Assembly: GCF_032268605.1 (NCBI RefSeq)
Contig: NZ_CP130318.1
Span: 5,679,501-5,743,500, forward strand
From: Paenibacillus aurantius
GTDB lineage: Bacteria > Bacillota > Bacilli > Paenibacillales > NBRC-103111
Direction: 5' to 3'
DNA: 64,000 nucleotides
Positions 51,520 through 60,926 of the stretch are shown here, piece by piece (within the stretch, counting starts at the first letter, position 1; each line of letters begins with the position of its first letter). The notes below the pieces were generated by a model, which searched no databases, was not told where the DNA came from, and worked only from the letters and a program-made list of their open reading frames with translations. A program made the translations under genes and the position numbers.

Positions 51520-52359
51520 CTAGCCCTTAAGACCACTGATGGCAAGCGATTCGACGAAGTACTTCTGGCAGAAAAAGAAGACAAGGATGACCGGAATCAT
51601 GGCAATGAAGGAGGCCGCCATAATCAAGGGATAATTCGAGCTGCTGATATACATGGACTGCAAGGAAGCGATCAATACTTGGATCGTTTGCTTCTCGGGC
51701 GTATGTAAATAGATCAACGGGCCGAGGAAGTCGTTCCAGACGCCCATGAAGCCTAATGCGGCCTGGGCGGCAATGGCCGGTTTGGCGATCGGAAGGGCAA
51801 TCGTAGCGAATGTCCGGAAGAAGCCGCTGCCATCCAATTTTGCCGCCTCAATCAGCTCGCTGGGAATGGCGCCCTGCATGAATTGCCTCAGAAAGAAAAT
51901 AACGACGATATTGCCGAACAACCCCGGAACGATCAGCGGCAGCAGCGTATCGACCCAATTTATACGGGAAAATACGATGAATTGCGGGATCATAATGACC
52001 GAGTACGGGATCATCATCGTCCCCATCAGGCAAAGAAAAATCGTTTCTTTGAACGGAAAGTCGATTTTTGCGAATGCATAAGCGGCCATGGACGATACGA
52101 AGAGTCCGATACTCAATACGAATACGGCGATAATCGCGCTGTTCAGAAACCCCTGCAGGAGCGGCGCAGCACTCCAGACTTCTCTATAATTGTCAAACGT
52201 GGCCGGATCCGGAATCCACTTCGGCGGAAGATCGAACACGTTCTGTTGGTTCTTTAGCGAGGTCGAGATCGTCCAGAAAAATGGCGCCAGTGTAATGATC
52301 GAACCTACTATAAGAAACAGGAGCGTGAAGCCCGTCGTCAGATTGCGCTTTAAACCCAT
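51520..52359 (-). CDS. Carbohydrate ABC transporter permease (MalG-like, CUT1)
   Basis: 279 residues, six helices. The EAA loop reads SELIEAAKLDGSGFFRTFATIALP, marking a CUT1 family permease for oligosaccharides. It pairs with the upstream permease and the lipoprotein. ATG 7 nt after GGAGG is preferred over the GTG two codons earlier. No ATP-binding gene in the cluster, so a shared MsmX-type ATPase encoded elsewhere is presumed. Confidence 0.92.
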   Translation of the reverse strand: MGLKRNLTTGFTLLFLIVGSIITLAPFFWTISTSLKNQQNVFDLPPKWIPDPATFDNYREVWSAAPLLQGFLNSAIIAVFVLSIGLFVSSMAAYAFAKIDFPFKETIFLCLMGTMMIPYSVIMIPQFIVFSRINWVDTLLPLIVPGLFGNIVVIFFLRQFMQGAIPSELIEAAKLDGSGFFRTFATIALPIAKPAIAAQAALGFMGVWNDFLGPLIYLHTPEKQTIQVLIASLQSMYISSSNYPLIMAASFIAMIPVILVFFFCQKYFVESLAISGLKG

Positions 52360-52398
52360 ATACACTCCTCCAATGTCTTTGCTTGCCTTATCATCCGA

Positions 52399-53292
52399 TC
52401 AATCGTTGTAGGCCCATCTCTTGGACAAGCGGAATTGAATCATAGTGAGAATCAATATAATTACGCCAAGCATCCAGGCCTCGGCGCTCGCGTATCCCAT
52501 GTCGAAATATTCGAACGCATGCTGGAAAATATTAAATACGACGGTGGCGGCGCTGTATTCCGGACCTCCGTCCGGTACCATTACGTAAACTTGGCTGAAA
52601 GCCTGGAAGGTGCCGATAACGCCCATAACCACGACGAAGAAGTGAATATTGGACAACAGCGGAACGGTAATGCGCGTAAACTTCTGAAAGGCATTGGCCC
52701 CGTCTACTTCAGCCGCCTCGTAATAAGTCGACGAAATCGACTGCAGACCGGCCAGATACAGCACCATGTTCCCTCCGACGCCTCCCCATAATCCCATCAG
52801 AATCAAGGAAGGCTTCACCCAATGAGGATCGCCGAGCCAGTTCGGGCCTTTGATATGAAACCAATCCCACAGAAACTGGTTTACGAGGCCGAAGTCATAG
52901 TTCAGCATCCACATCCACAGAAGAGAAACCGCGACAACGGGGGAAATCACCGGGATGTAAAAGATCGTCCGAAAGATGGAGACCCCTCTGACTTTCTGAT
53001 TCATGAGCATCGCAAGCAGCAGAGAAATAAACATTCCGAGCGGAATATGAATGAGCATGAAGAAGGTATTGAATAAACCTTTGTGTACCTTTTCGTCTTT
53101 CCAGAGGTTGACATAATTCGTGAAACCGACAAATTTCGGGGAAGTCACCATATCCCACTTCGTAAAGCTTAAAATCCCTGAAGCTATCAAAGGCAGCAAT
53201 CCGAACAAGAGAAAGCCAAGAACCGGAATGGCCACAAAGCCATACGCCCACCCTATTTCCTTTCGCCTGTAGCTGATCATTTTGTTTTTCAA
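52399..53292 (-). CDS. Sugar ABC transporter permease (MalF/UgpA-like, CUT1)
   Basis: 297 residues, six helices (FVAIPVLGFLLFGLLPLI at the start). EAA loop: YYEAAEVDGANAFQKFTRITVPLL. Forms the channel with the MalG-like partner. A TTG start at 53292 follows GGAAG by about 6 nt. The binding-protein gene is 70 bp upstream. Confidence 0.9.
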   Translation of the reverse strand: MKNKMISYRRKEIGWAYGFVAIPVLGFLLFGLLPLIASGILSFTKWDMVTSPKFVGFTNYVNLWKDEKVHKGLFNTFFMLIHIPLGMFISLLLAMLMNQKVRGVSIFRTIFYIPVISPVVAVSLLWMWMLNYDFGLVNQFLWDWFHIKGPNWLGDPHWVKPSLILMGLWGGVGGNMVLYLAGLQSISSTYYEAAEVDGANAFQKFTRITVPLLSNIHFFVVVMGVIGTFQAFSQVYVMVPDGGPEYSAATVVFNIFQHAFEYFDMGYASAEAWMLGVIILILTMIQFRLSKRWAYND

Positions 53293-53362
53293 CGTGCTCT
53301 TCCTTCCTAGATGAGATAGAAGGTGAAGGGATTCGCCACCTTCACCTTCTATCGCCAGTCCT

Positions 53363-54733
53363 TTATTTATTCCCTTTATCGTAGAGCTCCTGCAGTTTAG
53401 GCGCGATTTCCTTCAGCCAAGCGGCTGCCGTTTCCTTGCCTGTCCACACTTTGCTGGCGTCTTGATTGAAAGTATCCAGCCATTGCGTGTCTTTCGAACC
53501 GAATTCGACGGTCGGATGGCCGTAATTCTCGATAATATCCAAGAACACTTGCTTGTGCTCCGGCGCTTTTCCATTCTGCAGAAAATCGTTCTTGGCCATG
53601 TCGATCAGGTTCGGTACGGCTTGACCCATTTCCATGTTCTGCTTCTGGCCGTCTTTGTCGAGAGAAAGGAAAGCAGCCAGGTTGAACGCTTCTTGAGGAT
53701 GCTTGGATTTGCTGGATATCGCGAAGCCCATCGATCCGAGCCAGGTCGCCGTCTTGCCCGTCGTCGGGCTGGACGGCCATGCGGCAAGATCCCATCCATA
53801 CGGGAGTTTCCAGAAAGCTGGCTGATCCCAAGGACCCATAGGGAACATACCGATTTTCCCTGCGACAAAACGGGCATAGTTGTTCATCGCTTTTGCGTCC
53901 TCTGGCGAAGGCGTAACATGGTGTTTCAGCCCCAAATCGGCGACGAATTGCATGGCATTCGCAAACTCAGGCGTATCCACTTTGATTTTACCTGTTGAAT
54001 AATCGACGTAATCGCCGCCGTTCGCCCAAACGGCGCCTTCCAGCGGGAAGTTGGCCGCGCCGTAGATATCCGTCTTCCCGTCTCCGTTCGTGTCCTGCGT
54101 CAGTTTCTTGGCCGTATTCAGAAAATCGTCCCACGTCCATTTTCCTGCTTCAGAGGGCGGATATGGAACGTTCGCTTTATCGAACAGATCTTTATTATAG
54201 GCAAGCGCCCACGGGCCTACGTCTTTCGGCAGCCCGTACAGGTCGCCCTTACCGAGGCTTTTGCCGTCATAGCGGTAACGGTCGGTCGCTTGCTTCCATA
54301 CGTTGTCCGGTTTGAACAGGTCGGTTTTGTTCAGATATTGCTGAATGTTCAAAATCGTGCCGGACTCCGCATACCGGTAGAAAGCCGGTCCAGAGACATA
54401 GAACACGTCCGGCGATTTGCCCGCTGCCGTCAGTGTCGTCAGTTTCTGATCATATTCAGCCGGAGGGACACTCGTATAATTGACTTTTATGTTCGGATAT
54501 TTTGTTTCGAAAGACTGGATAAGCTCGGTAAAGATCTTCTTCTCATTCGGATCGCCATGGCCCATGAAGGAAAGCTCGACTTTCTCGGCCGGAGCGTTCG
54601 AAGCCGTGTTATCCGCATTCTTTGTCCCCGTATTGTTTGCCGGTGAATTGCCGTTAGAGCCCGCGCTGTTCGAGGAACAGCCTGTAAGCGCCACCAAAAA
54701 TGCGGCTCCTAATGCGAAATGCTTGACTTTCAC
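53363..54733 (-). CDS. Extracellular sugar-binding lipoprotein (CUT1)
   Basis: 456 residues. Signal peptide with lipobox ALTGC, a Ser/Asn/Gly/Thr linker, then a family 1 solute-binding fold (VELSFMGHGDPNEKKIFTEL, NVPYPPSEAGKWTWDDFLNTA). It captures oligosaccharides released by the surface enzymes. First structural gene of the locus. GTG start, GGGAGG about 10 nt upstream. Its control region holds a palindrome, a cre-like site and AGTATA/TATACT repeats. Confidence 0.92.
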   Translation of the reverse strand: MKVKHFALGAAFLVALTGCSSNSAGSNGNSPANNTGTKNADNTASNAPAEKVELSFMGHGDPNEKKIFTELIQSFETKYPNIKVNYTSVPPAEYDQKLTTLTAAGKSPDVFYVSGPAFYRYAESGTILNIQQYLNKTDLFKPDNVWKQATDRYRYDGKSLGKGDLYGLPKDVGPWALAYNKDLFDKANVPYPPSEAGKWTWDDFLNTAKKLTQDTNGDGKTDIYGAANFPLEGAVWANGGDYVDYSTGKIKVDTPEFANAMQFVADLGLKHHVTPSPEDAKAMNNYARFVAGKIGMFPMGPWDQPAFWKLPYGWDLAAWPSSPTTGKTATWLGSMGFAISSKSKHPQEAFNLAAFLSLDKDGQKQNMEMGQAVPNLIDMAKNDFLQNGKAPEHKQVFLDIIENYGHPTVEFGSKDTQWLDTFNQDASKVWTGKETAAAWLKEIAPKLQELYDKGNK

Positions 54734-54769
54734 TTAACATCAACCTCCCTGTTTTTCTCTTCCGAAGGT

Positions 54770-54862
54770 ACATCGTGTAAACGATGTTGTAACCGCTTTA
54801 CTAAAATCAGTATACGTTTATTCAATATATTTTTATATAATAAATTTAGTATATATTATACT
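54770..54862 (-). promoter_or_regulatory. Control region of the glycan locus
   Basis: Contains a perfect inverted repeat ACATCGTGTAAACGATGT (54770-54787), a cre-like TGTAACCGCTTTAC (54788-54801; one end mismatched to the CcpA consensus), AGTATAC (54809-54815) and AGTATATATTATACT (54848-54862). It is extremely AT-rich from 54805 on. Suggests catabolite control plus repression by the adjacent GntR/LacI protein. No confident -35/-10 pair. Confidence 0.55.
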
Positions 54863-55935
54863 TACTTTTTTAATCTAATGGGAATCGTAGTCCTTTGCGG
54901 GTTATAAACGCCTTCAAGCTGTTCAAGTAAATGAGACACGGATTGCTCGCACATCGATTTTTCGTCCTGCTCCACATAGCAGACTCCCGCGCATTCCGGA
55001 TCGTCGAAGCCAAACAGCATGAAGTCACCCGGTATCGATTTCCCCAGTCCCTTCAGGGCTTGAAAAGCGAAATTGCTTAGCTCAGCGTTCATGGCGAAGG
55101 CCGCCGTGATTTCAGGTCTCGCGGCGAAAAAATCGTAAAGCAGATTGCTGCAATTGCGGTCGTGTACTTCCGCCATGTTGATAATACACCACGAATTTTT
55201 GTGAATCGGGAGTTTTTGGTTATAAAAAGCTTTCTCAAACCCGCTTACCCGGTCCTCTGTAACGGTATTTGTAATTTCGGGGGAAATCAAGGCGATATGC
55301 TCATGCCCCTGATCCAGCATGTAGGTGACAGCTTCGAACGTCCCGGAAATATTGTCGGAGCTGACGCTGTAGGTGCGGATTTCTTTGAGATAGCGATCAA
55401 TGAGAACCAGAGGGAATTTGTTCAACGAAAGCCGCAAAATATCTTCGTTATAAGTTTCTTCTTCTGTTGGGAAGATGATGATCCCCTTGGCTCCTATGCC
55501 GATTAACGATTCGATCGCTTCGCTCTCGGTGAGCTGCGATTCCCTGGAGATCCGCAGAATGATTTGATAGCCGTTCTGTACGGCATATTGTTCGATATAA
55601 TTCACAATCTTTTGTTCGACCTTGGTGTTAAGGGTTGGGACGATCAGTCCGATAATTCCTTTGTTCTGTCTACCATCCAGTTGGGAACCCTGCGAGCTCG
55701 TGAGATGGGTGTTCAACACGTCTTTGTTGACAAACGTCCCCTTTCCCTGATGCCGGACCAATATCCCTTCATCCGCCAAGCCTACCAGAGCATTTTTGCT
55801 CGTAATCTGGCTGACATGGTATTGCTCCGCCAATTCTTTCTCGGATGAGATACGGTCGCCGGGCCTTAATTTCCCTTCCCGAATGCGTTCCTTAATGTCC
55901 TCTTGAATTTGTTTGTATAAAGGATTGGTTTTCAA
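54862..55935 (-). CDS. GntR/LacI chimeric regulator (AraR-like)
   Basis: 357 residues. GntR winged helix (about 5-70: LRPGDRISSEKELAEQYHV, SQITSKNALVGLADEG) fused to a LacI-type sensor (GIIGLIVPTLNTKVEQKIVN onward, GFDDPECAGVCYVEQDE near the end). AraR, which has this layout, represses arabinose genes until L-arabinose binds; here the gene heads an arabinan-type locus, supporting that assignment. TTG start, GGAG about 5 nt upstream. It is upstream of and same-strand with the binding-protein gene, with its own upstream palindrome. Confidence 0.88.
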   Translation of the reverse strand: MKTNPLYKQIQEDIKERIREGKLRPGDRISSEKELAEQYHVSQITSKNALVGLADEGILVRHQGKGTFVNKDVLNTHLTSSQGSQLDGRQNKGIIGLIVPTLNTKVEQKIVNYIEQYAVQNGYQIILRISRESQLTESEAIESLIGIGAKGIIIFPTEEETYNEDILRLSLNKFPLVLIDRYLKEIRTYSVSSDNISGTFEAVTYMLDQGHEHIALISPEITNTVTEDRVSGFEKAFYNQKLPIHKNSWCIINMAEVHDRNCSNLLYDFFAARPEITAAFAMNAELSNFAFQALKGLGKSIPGDFMLFGFDDPECAGVCYVEQDEKSMCEQSVSHLLEQLEGVYNPQRTTIPIRLKK

Positions 55936-55956
55936 GTATGCTCCACCTCAAGTTTA

Positions 55957-55978
55957 TATACTCATTATACTCAGTATA
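55957..55978 (-). promoter_or_regulatory. TATACT repeats upstream of the AraR-like gene
   Basis: TATACT at 55957-55962, then TATACTCAGTATA (55966-55978), a perfect inverted repeat. The same hexamers recur at 54848-54862 and 54809-54815 before the transporter genes, so this may be the regulator's own operator; it could also be part of the promoter. Confidence 0.5.
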
Positions 55979-55991
55979 TTAAATTAATGGT

Positions 55992-56340
55992 TTAGCCTTG
56001 TCCAGTGGTCATAGCCATCGTACATTCAAAGGCAAGGAGGGGACTCAACTGCATAAATTGGATGACGGGCGCAGCCCATACCCGCTCGGCAGAAACGGAG
56101 CGGGCTTGACACTTGATCCGGTCCGGCTCGAATACGGAATGGCTGTCGTACGGGGAATTCCCCGTGATTTCATGGAGGATCGTATCGCTGGAAGACTCTA
56201 AAGCCGGCAGGTCAAGCTTGACCGTTACTTCCTTCATTCCGTTCATGCGGGAAGCATATGCCGGAGATTCCGGTTGGCGTACAGCTTCATCACTTCATAG
56301 GTCGGCGTACCATATTCCGTGAGGGGTCGTCCGCTTCACC
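55992..56340 (-). pseudogene. Frameshifted remnant of a glycosidase C-terminus
   Basis: Two adjacent minus-strand frames read as consecutive pieces of one protein. About 56256-56335 gives LTEYGTPTYEVMKLYANRN then LRHMLPA and a stop, which resembles the C-terminal barrel of arabinofuranosidases. In the next frame 55992-56246 gives MKEVTVKLDLPALESSSDTI then ILHEITGNSPYDSHSVFEPD and ERVWAAPVIQFMQLSP, a beta-sandwich tail. There is no upstream catalytic part. It is probably the rest of a GH51-like enzyme truncated at the island end. Confidence 0.6.
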
Positions 56341-56352
56341 CGGCTTCTGTCA

Positions 56353-56428
56353 CCCATCCAATTTGGATGGGTTTTTTTGCGCACAAAAAAAAGCGATAAA
56401 GAAATCAATCTTTCTTAATCGCTTTTTT
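56353..56428. terminator. Two tandem terminators at the island edge
   Basis: First: CCCATCC / GGATGGG with TTTTTTT (56353-56378, plus strand). Second: AAGCGAT...ATCGCTT with inner AAAGAA/TTTCTT, A-run left and T-run right (56385-56428), usable both ways. With the ssrA terminator they insulate the core from the island. Confidence 0.82.
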
Positions 56429-56455
56429 GGTTAACACCAGATCGTTACTGCAAAT

Positions 56456-56497
56456 CCACCAAAACAAACAGGACCTTGATCTCTTGCGATCAAGGTC
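56456..56497 (-). repeat. Right 42-bp direct repeat / ssrA terminator
   Basis: Starts 10 bp downstream of the tmRNA CCA end. Minus strand: hairpin AGGACCTTGATC / GATCAAGGTCCT with GTTTGTTTT following, the tmRNA terminator. The 42 bp are duplicated exactly at 43899-43940. Confidence 0.85.
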
Positions 56498-56506
56498 CTG
56501 ATGGTT

Positions 56507-56869
56507 TGGTGGAGGCGAGGGGAGTTGAACCCCTGTCCGAAAATAACGCCACATAAGCTTCTACGGGTGTAGTTACAGCTTTGATGTCACCCTGGAATCG
56601 CCCTGTAACCGGCTATTCGTCGGGTCAGCCTGATTGTCTTCTTCAGCACACCCCAGGCGGAGATGTGACAGCGTATCCCACTAAGGTTGAGCCCCTATCC
56701 CGCCACATGGGCGATGGAGGGTAGAAGCACGAGAGCTGTTATTAGGCAGCTACTGCGTAGGTTTGTTGTTGTTTGCCGTTTAATAGGCTTTAGCGTTGAT
56801 GAAGTGGACGCGTCCCCACTACCCGCTACTCATGCTCGAACTATCCCCGTCGAATCCATAAACGCCCCC
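56507..56869 (-). ncRNA. ssrA: Transfer-messenger RNA (tmRNA)
   Basis: 363 nt. The 5' GGGGGCG pairs with 3' CGCCTCC before ACCA (7-bp acceptor stem with one G-U). The T-arm GGGGTTCAACTCCCC is intact. The resume frame encodes GKQQQTYAVAA followed by two stops (the first Ala comes from the tRNA-like end), a normal hydrophobic degradation tag ending AVAA. It rescues stalled ribosomes with SmpB, encoded just upstream. A short plus-strand frame over it is incidental. Confidence 0.95.
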
Positions 56870-56942
56870 ATGGTAAAGGGATGCAAGGATTAAGATAAGA
56901 CATCGAGCCTTAAGTAGTTCCGGCCTCATCAGCCGTACTTCT

Positions 56943-56951
56943 AGTATAGCA
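56943..56951 (-). promoter_or_regulatory. Extended -10 element of ssrA promoter
   Basis: Minus strand TGCTATACT, an extended -10 box about 74 bp upstream of the mature 5' end; the precursor 5' extension would be removed by RNase P. The -35 is weak, consistent with an extended -10 promoter. Confidence 0.5.
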
Positions 56952-57072
56952 TAAATCTAAAGAAAATGCTCGTTTCCCGAGCAGGAAAACCCCACAAAAC
57001 TGTAACCAATCCAGGATAAGCTTGGCTACCCGCTGCGCCCGAACAAGATCAAGGTATCGGCCATCCGCTCTT

Positions 57073-57552
57073 CTAACGAGCGACCTTCTGCTTCTCCCGC
57101 AGCGCCCGCTGGATGTCGCGGTTCGCATCGCGCTTTGCCTGAGTCTCGCGCTTGTCGTAGTTCTTCTTACCGCGGCCCAGTCCCAGCAGCAGCTTGGCGT
57201 ATCCGTTACGCACGTAAATCTTTAACGGCACTAACGTGTAGCCCTCCGCCTTGGAAGCGCCGAACAGCTTCGCGATCTGAACCTTATGCAGCAGCAGCTT
57301 ACGCGCTCGCGTAGGGTCCTCGGGGTTAAACCGGTTGCCTTGCTCAAACGGACTGACATGCATGTTATGAAGGAAGACCTCGCCGTTGCGGATCGTAGCA
57401 AAACTGTCGTTCAGGTTGGCCTTGCCGGACCGGATCGACTTGATCTCCGTTCCCGTCAGCACCATGCCGCACTCGTACGTCTCTTCGATGAAATAATCGT
57501 GGGATGCTTTCTTGTTCTGGGCCAGCACCCGGTCGTTGTTCTTCTTGGCCAT
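57073..57552 (-). CDS. smpB: SsrA-binding protein SmpB
   Basis: 159 residues, OB-fold. Typical [38 protein letters not shown] and the basic C-terminal tail [14 protein letters not shown] that enters the mRNA channel. It delivers tmRNA to stalled ribosomes. GAGGTGG before the ATG at 57552 makes this the start; the frame from 57597 is too long for the family. Next to ssrA as in most Bacillota. Confidence 0.97.
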   Translation of the reverse strand: MAKKNNDRVLAQNKKASHDYFIEETYECGMVLTGTEIKSIRSGKANLNDSFATIRNGEVFLHNMHVSPFEQGNRFNPEDPTRARKLLLHKVQIAKLFGASKAEGYTLVPLKIYVRNGYAKLLLGLGRGKKNYDKRETQAKRDANRDIQRALREKQKVAR

Positions 57553-57641
57553 GCCGACCACCTCTCTCTCAACGTCCCTAGGTGAATAGTTTATCAAAAA
57601 TACCGGGCAAAAGAAAGAGAACCCCCTGGGCCAGTTTGATT

Positions 57642-57683
57642 ATAAAAAAGGAGGCCTGCCGCAATTTGCGGTCAGGCCTCCTC
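57642..57683 (-). terminator. Terminator of rnr
   Basis: Minus strand: GAGGCCTG / CAGGCCTC long stem with CCGCAA/TTGCGG inside, then CTTTTTTAT. Strong. Confidence 0.9.
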
Positions 57684-57898
57684 TTGTTAAACCGCGGCAT
57701 TCGAGGCCGTCCGGCGGATCCTCGGCCCTTCCCGGTTGCGCCATTAGCAGTAGCCTAAATGGACCTTCAGCCCGAAGCCGCTGGTCGTTATCGCCCACCC
57801 CATGCCTCGCGGGCCAATCGGCACGCCGCAGCTCGCTGCCCAGCAGCGCACGGGGCCGAACGGCCCGAAACCGCACCATCACGCAACCAGCCCGCGCG

Positions 57899-60325
57899 CT
57901 ACTTGCGCTTGCGCCGCTTGCGGGCAGCCGGCGCTACGCCGCCCGCGCGGGCCGGCTTGCCGGCTCCGGCGCCTGCGGGCTTGGCTGCGCCTCCGCCCTT
58001 CGCGCCGCCGGCTTTGCCGCCGCCCGCTGCGCCCTTGCGCCGGCCGCCCTCGCCGCTGCCGGCTCCAGCGCTGCGCGGCCTGCGGCCCGGCGCACCGCCT
58101 CGCCCGGCCTCGCCGCGGGCGCCTTCGCCTCCGCGGCGGCCGCGGTTGCCTCCTGGGCCGCCGAACCCGCCGGCCCCCCCGCTGGCACGCCGCGGCTTCA
58201 TATCGACCATCTCAAAATCGATGGTCCGCTCGTCCAGGTTCACCTTCGCCACGCGAACCTTAACCTCATCTCCGATGCGGAAGATCTTCGACGTCCGCTC
58301 CCCGATCAAGGCGAGCTGGTTCTCATGGTAGTGGTAGTAATCGTCCGTCAGATCCGCGAGACGGATGAGCCCTTCCACCGAATTCGGCAGCTCGACGAAC
58401 ATGCCGAAGTTGGTGACGCTCGAGATGATGCCCTCGAATTCCTCGCCGATCTTGTCGAGCATGAACTCGGCTTTCTTCAGCGCATCGGTCTCCCGTTCCG
58501 CCTCGACGGCTACCCGCTCCCGTTCGGAGGACTGTTTCGCAATGTCTTCCATGCGTCCGGCAAGATACTCGATCCGCTTCTCGGAGAGCGTGCCGGATTC
58601 GAGCACCTCCCGGATCACCCGGTGGATGATCAGGTCCGGATAACGCCGGATCGGCGAAGTGAAGTGGGAATAGAACTCCGCCGCAAGGCCGAAGTGCCCC
58701 GTGCTCTGGGAATCGTAACGGGCCTGCTTCATCGAACGCAGCAGTACCGTGCTGATGACCGTTTCTTCCTTCGTTCCCTTGATATCCTCCAGAACGGACT
58801 GCAATGCCTTCGGATGAATCGTGTTTCCCTTGGCTCCACGCACCGTGTAGCCGAAATTATTAATAAACACCATGAAATTCATGAGCTTCTCGGCGTCCGG
58901 ATCCTCGTGAATCCGGTACAGGAACGGAACCTTCAGCCAATGGAAATGCTCGGCCACCGTTTCATTCGCCTTCAGCATGAATTCCTCGATAATCATCTCG
59001 GCGATGGAACGTTCCCTTTTGACAATATCGACCGGCTTGCCTTCTTCGTCCACGATCACCTTGGATTCCTGGAAGTCGAAATCGATGGCGCCTCGGTTAA
59101 TCCGCTTGTTGCGAAGCTTCATAGCCAGCTCTTCCATCAGCTTGAAGTCGTCGACCAGACCAGCATACTTCTCAAGCAGCTCGGGCTCTTCCCCGGTAAG
59201 GATTTTGCGGACGTTGGTGTAGGTCATCCGCTCCGTTGTCTTGATCACACTGGTGAAGACGTCGTGGCGCACGACATTCGCGTTCGTATCGATCTCCATC
59301 TCGCACGACATCGTCAGACGGTCCACCTTCGGATTCAAGGAACAAATGCCGTTAGACAGCCGGTGCGGCAGCATCGGGATCACCCGGTCCACCAGATACA
59401 CGCTGCAGCCGCGGTTGTACGCCTCCCGGTCGAGAGCCGAGTTCTCGCGCACATAGTAGCTCACGTCCGCAATGTGGACGCCGAGCAGGTAGTTGCCGTT
59501 CTCCAGCTTCTCCACGTTGACCGCATCGTCCAGGTCCTTGGCGTCCTCGCCGTCGATCGTCACAATCCGCTTCGCCCGCAGGTCCCGGCGGCCCTTCAGC
59601 TCCTCTTCCCGGATCGTATCCGGAACGGCTTCGGCCTCCTCCATCACTTCCTCCGGGAAGCTCTCCGGCAGCTGGAACTTGCGGATGATGGACAGAATGT
59701 CCACACCCGGGTCATCCTTGTGCCCGAGAATCTCGATGACTTCCCCTTCCGCCGCGGAGCGCCCTTCCGGGTAGTTGACGATGTTCACGACGACCTTCTG
59801 GCCGTCCACCGCCCCAAGGAAAGCATGCTTCGGGATAAAAATATCCCGCACGATCCGCTTGTCATCCGGAAGCACGAAGCCGTAGCTTTCGTTGTTCTGG
59901 AACGTCCCGACGAGCCGGGTCGTGGCCCTTTGAACGATTTTGACAACCTCGCCCTCCAGCCTTCCCCCTGCCGGTCCCCGGGTCGTAATGCGCACGAGGA
60001 TTTCGTCCCGGTTCATCGCCCCGTTCATGTCGTTCGCATTGATGTAGACATCCGGGTGGTTCTTGTCTTCAGGCAGCAGAAAACCGAACCCCTTGGCATG
60101 CGCCTGAAGCTTGCCTCTCAGCAGGTTCATCCGCTCGGGGATTCCATATCTTTCATTAGGAGACCGGTAAACGAGTCCCTTCTCTTCCAACCCATTCAAC
60201 AGTTTAAGGAAATCCTTGAAATCCTGAGCGCTGTCGATATGGAAATGCTTCTCCAGTTCCTGGTACGTTTTCGGTTTATATTGCTCATCATGCAAAAGCT
60301 CCAATAGCTCCTGCTCCGTAACCAT
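57899..60325 (-). CDS. rnr: Ribonuclease R
   Basis: 808 residues; 3'-5' exoribonuclease that degrades structured RNA and acts with tmRNA-SmpB. N-terminal helical and cold-shock domains (about 1-230), RNB catalytic domain with [12 protein letters not shown] holding the metal-binding Asp residues (about 268-279), and an S1 domain (about 625-705). The last 95 residues are a Gly/Ala/Arg/Lys-rich low-complexity tail ending RKRRKRK, unusually long. Start at 60325 after AAGGTG; ATG two codons earlier is possible. Confidence 0.95.
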   Translation of the reverse strand: MVTEQELLELLHDEQYKPKTYQELEKHFHIDSAQDFKDFLKLLNGLEEKGLVYRSPNERYGIPERMNLLRGKLQAHAKGFGFLLPEDKNHPDVYINANDMNGAMNRDEILVRITTRGPAGGRLEGEVVKIVQRATTRLVGTFQNNESYGFVLPDDKRIVRDIFIPKHAFLGAVDGQKVVVNIVNYPEGRSAAEGEVIEILGHKDDPGVDILSIIRKFQLPESFPEEVMEEAEAVPDTIREEELKGRRDLRAKRIVTIDGEDAKDLDDAVNVEKLENGNYLLGVHIADVSYYVRENSALDREAYNRGCSVYLVDRVIPMLPHRLSNGICSLNPKVDRLTMSCEMEIDTNANVVRHDVFTSVIKTTERMTYTNVRKILTGEEPELLEKYAGLVDDFKLMEELAMKLRNKRINRGAIDFDFQESKVIVDEEGKPVDIVKRERSIAEMIIEEFMLKANETVAEHFHWLKVPFLYRIHEDPDAEKLMNFMVFINNFGYTVRGAKGNTIHPKALQSVLEDIKGTKEETVISTVLLRSMKQARYDSQSTGHFGLAAEFYSHFTSPIRRYPDLIIHRVIREVLESGTLSEKRIEYLAGRMEDIAKQSSERERVAVEAERETDALKKAEFMLDKIGEEFEGIISSVTNFGMFVELPNSVEGLIRLADLTDDYYHYHENQLALIGERTSKIFRIGDEVKVRVAKVNLDERTIDFEMVDMKPRRASGGAGGFGGPGGNRGRRGGEGARGEAGRGGAPGRRPRSAGAGSGEGGRRKGAAGGGKAGGAKGGGAAKPAGAGAGKPARAGGVAPAARKRRKRK

Positions 60326-60567
60326 GGGCATCACCTTCTTCTGTATCAGTATAGACACGTGAGGCTTATCTTATCCCCGAGGGTATTTATACCAATCTAT
60401 TTAACCCTTAGTATAGAGGAAGAAACGGGCGAACACAAAAAGCTTCCCTCCGTCCACGCCCGAAATCTCCGTAACCGAAGACCTAGCAGCAAGGGACTTA
60501 CACCCCTCCCACAAAAAGGAAGCCGCCGCGACGCCTTGTCTTACTGGCTGCCCCTGAATCCACGCAC

Positions 60568-60597
60568 AAAAAAAACGGCAGAACCTAAGTTCTGCCG
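60568..60597 (-). terminator. Terminator of secG
   Basis: Minus strand: CGGCAGAAC / GTTCTGCCG with a 4-nt loop, then TTTTTTTT. rnr transcription must start downstream. Confidence 0.9.
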
Positions 60598-60619
60598 CTT
60601 GTCTCATTTCATTAGGAGG

Positions 60620-60856
60620 CTAGCTCTTCGCGAAGAAGGCCACCACGATCGAAAGGATGAAGAAAGCAACGGCGAGTCCCATTGTCAAGCGGGACAAAAA
60701 CAAATCCAGCCCACGCGCTTTCTGCTTGCCGAAGAGATGTTCCGCACCTCCGGAGATGGCGCCCGACAACCCTGCGCTCTTACCTTTCTGGAGAAGCACG
60801 ACGGTTATCAAGCCTAACGAAGCAATGATCAATAAAATTTTGAATGCAATTTCCAT
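60620..60856 (-). CDS. secG: Preprotein translocase subunit SecG
   Basis: 78 residues, two membrane helices ([19 protein letters not shown] and [19 protein letters not shown]) with the conserved cytoplasmic loop [21 protein letters not shown]. Part of SecYEG. GGGGGTGGG precedes the ATG. Confidence 0.95.
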   Translation of the reverse strand: MEIAFKILLIIASLGLITVVLLQKGKSAGLSGAISGGAEHLFGKQKARGLDLFLSRLTMGLAVAFFILSIVVAFFAKS

Positions 60857-60926
60857 GTTCCCACCCCCTTGCAGCCGGCCGACCTATTTCGGACACAGTA
60901 CACCCAGTTTATCACATGGGCCAAGA

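Noticed and set aside
58325-60307. 660-codon plus-strand frame opposite rnr
   Set aside because: It is the antisense of RNase R with no family, no ribosome site and unnatural composition; an effect of high GC in the third codon position.
60401-60607. 68-codon frame between secG and rnr
   Set aside because: Overlaps the strong secG terminator.
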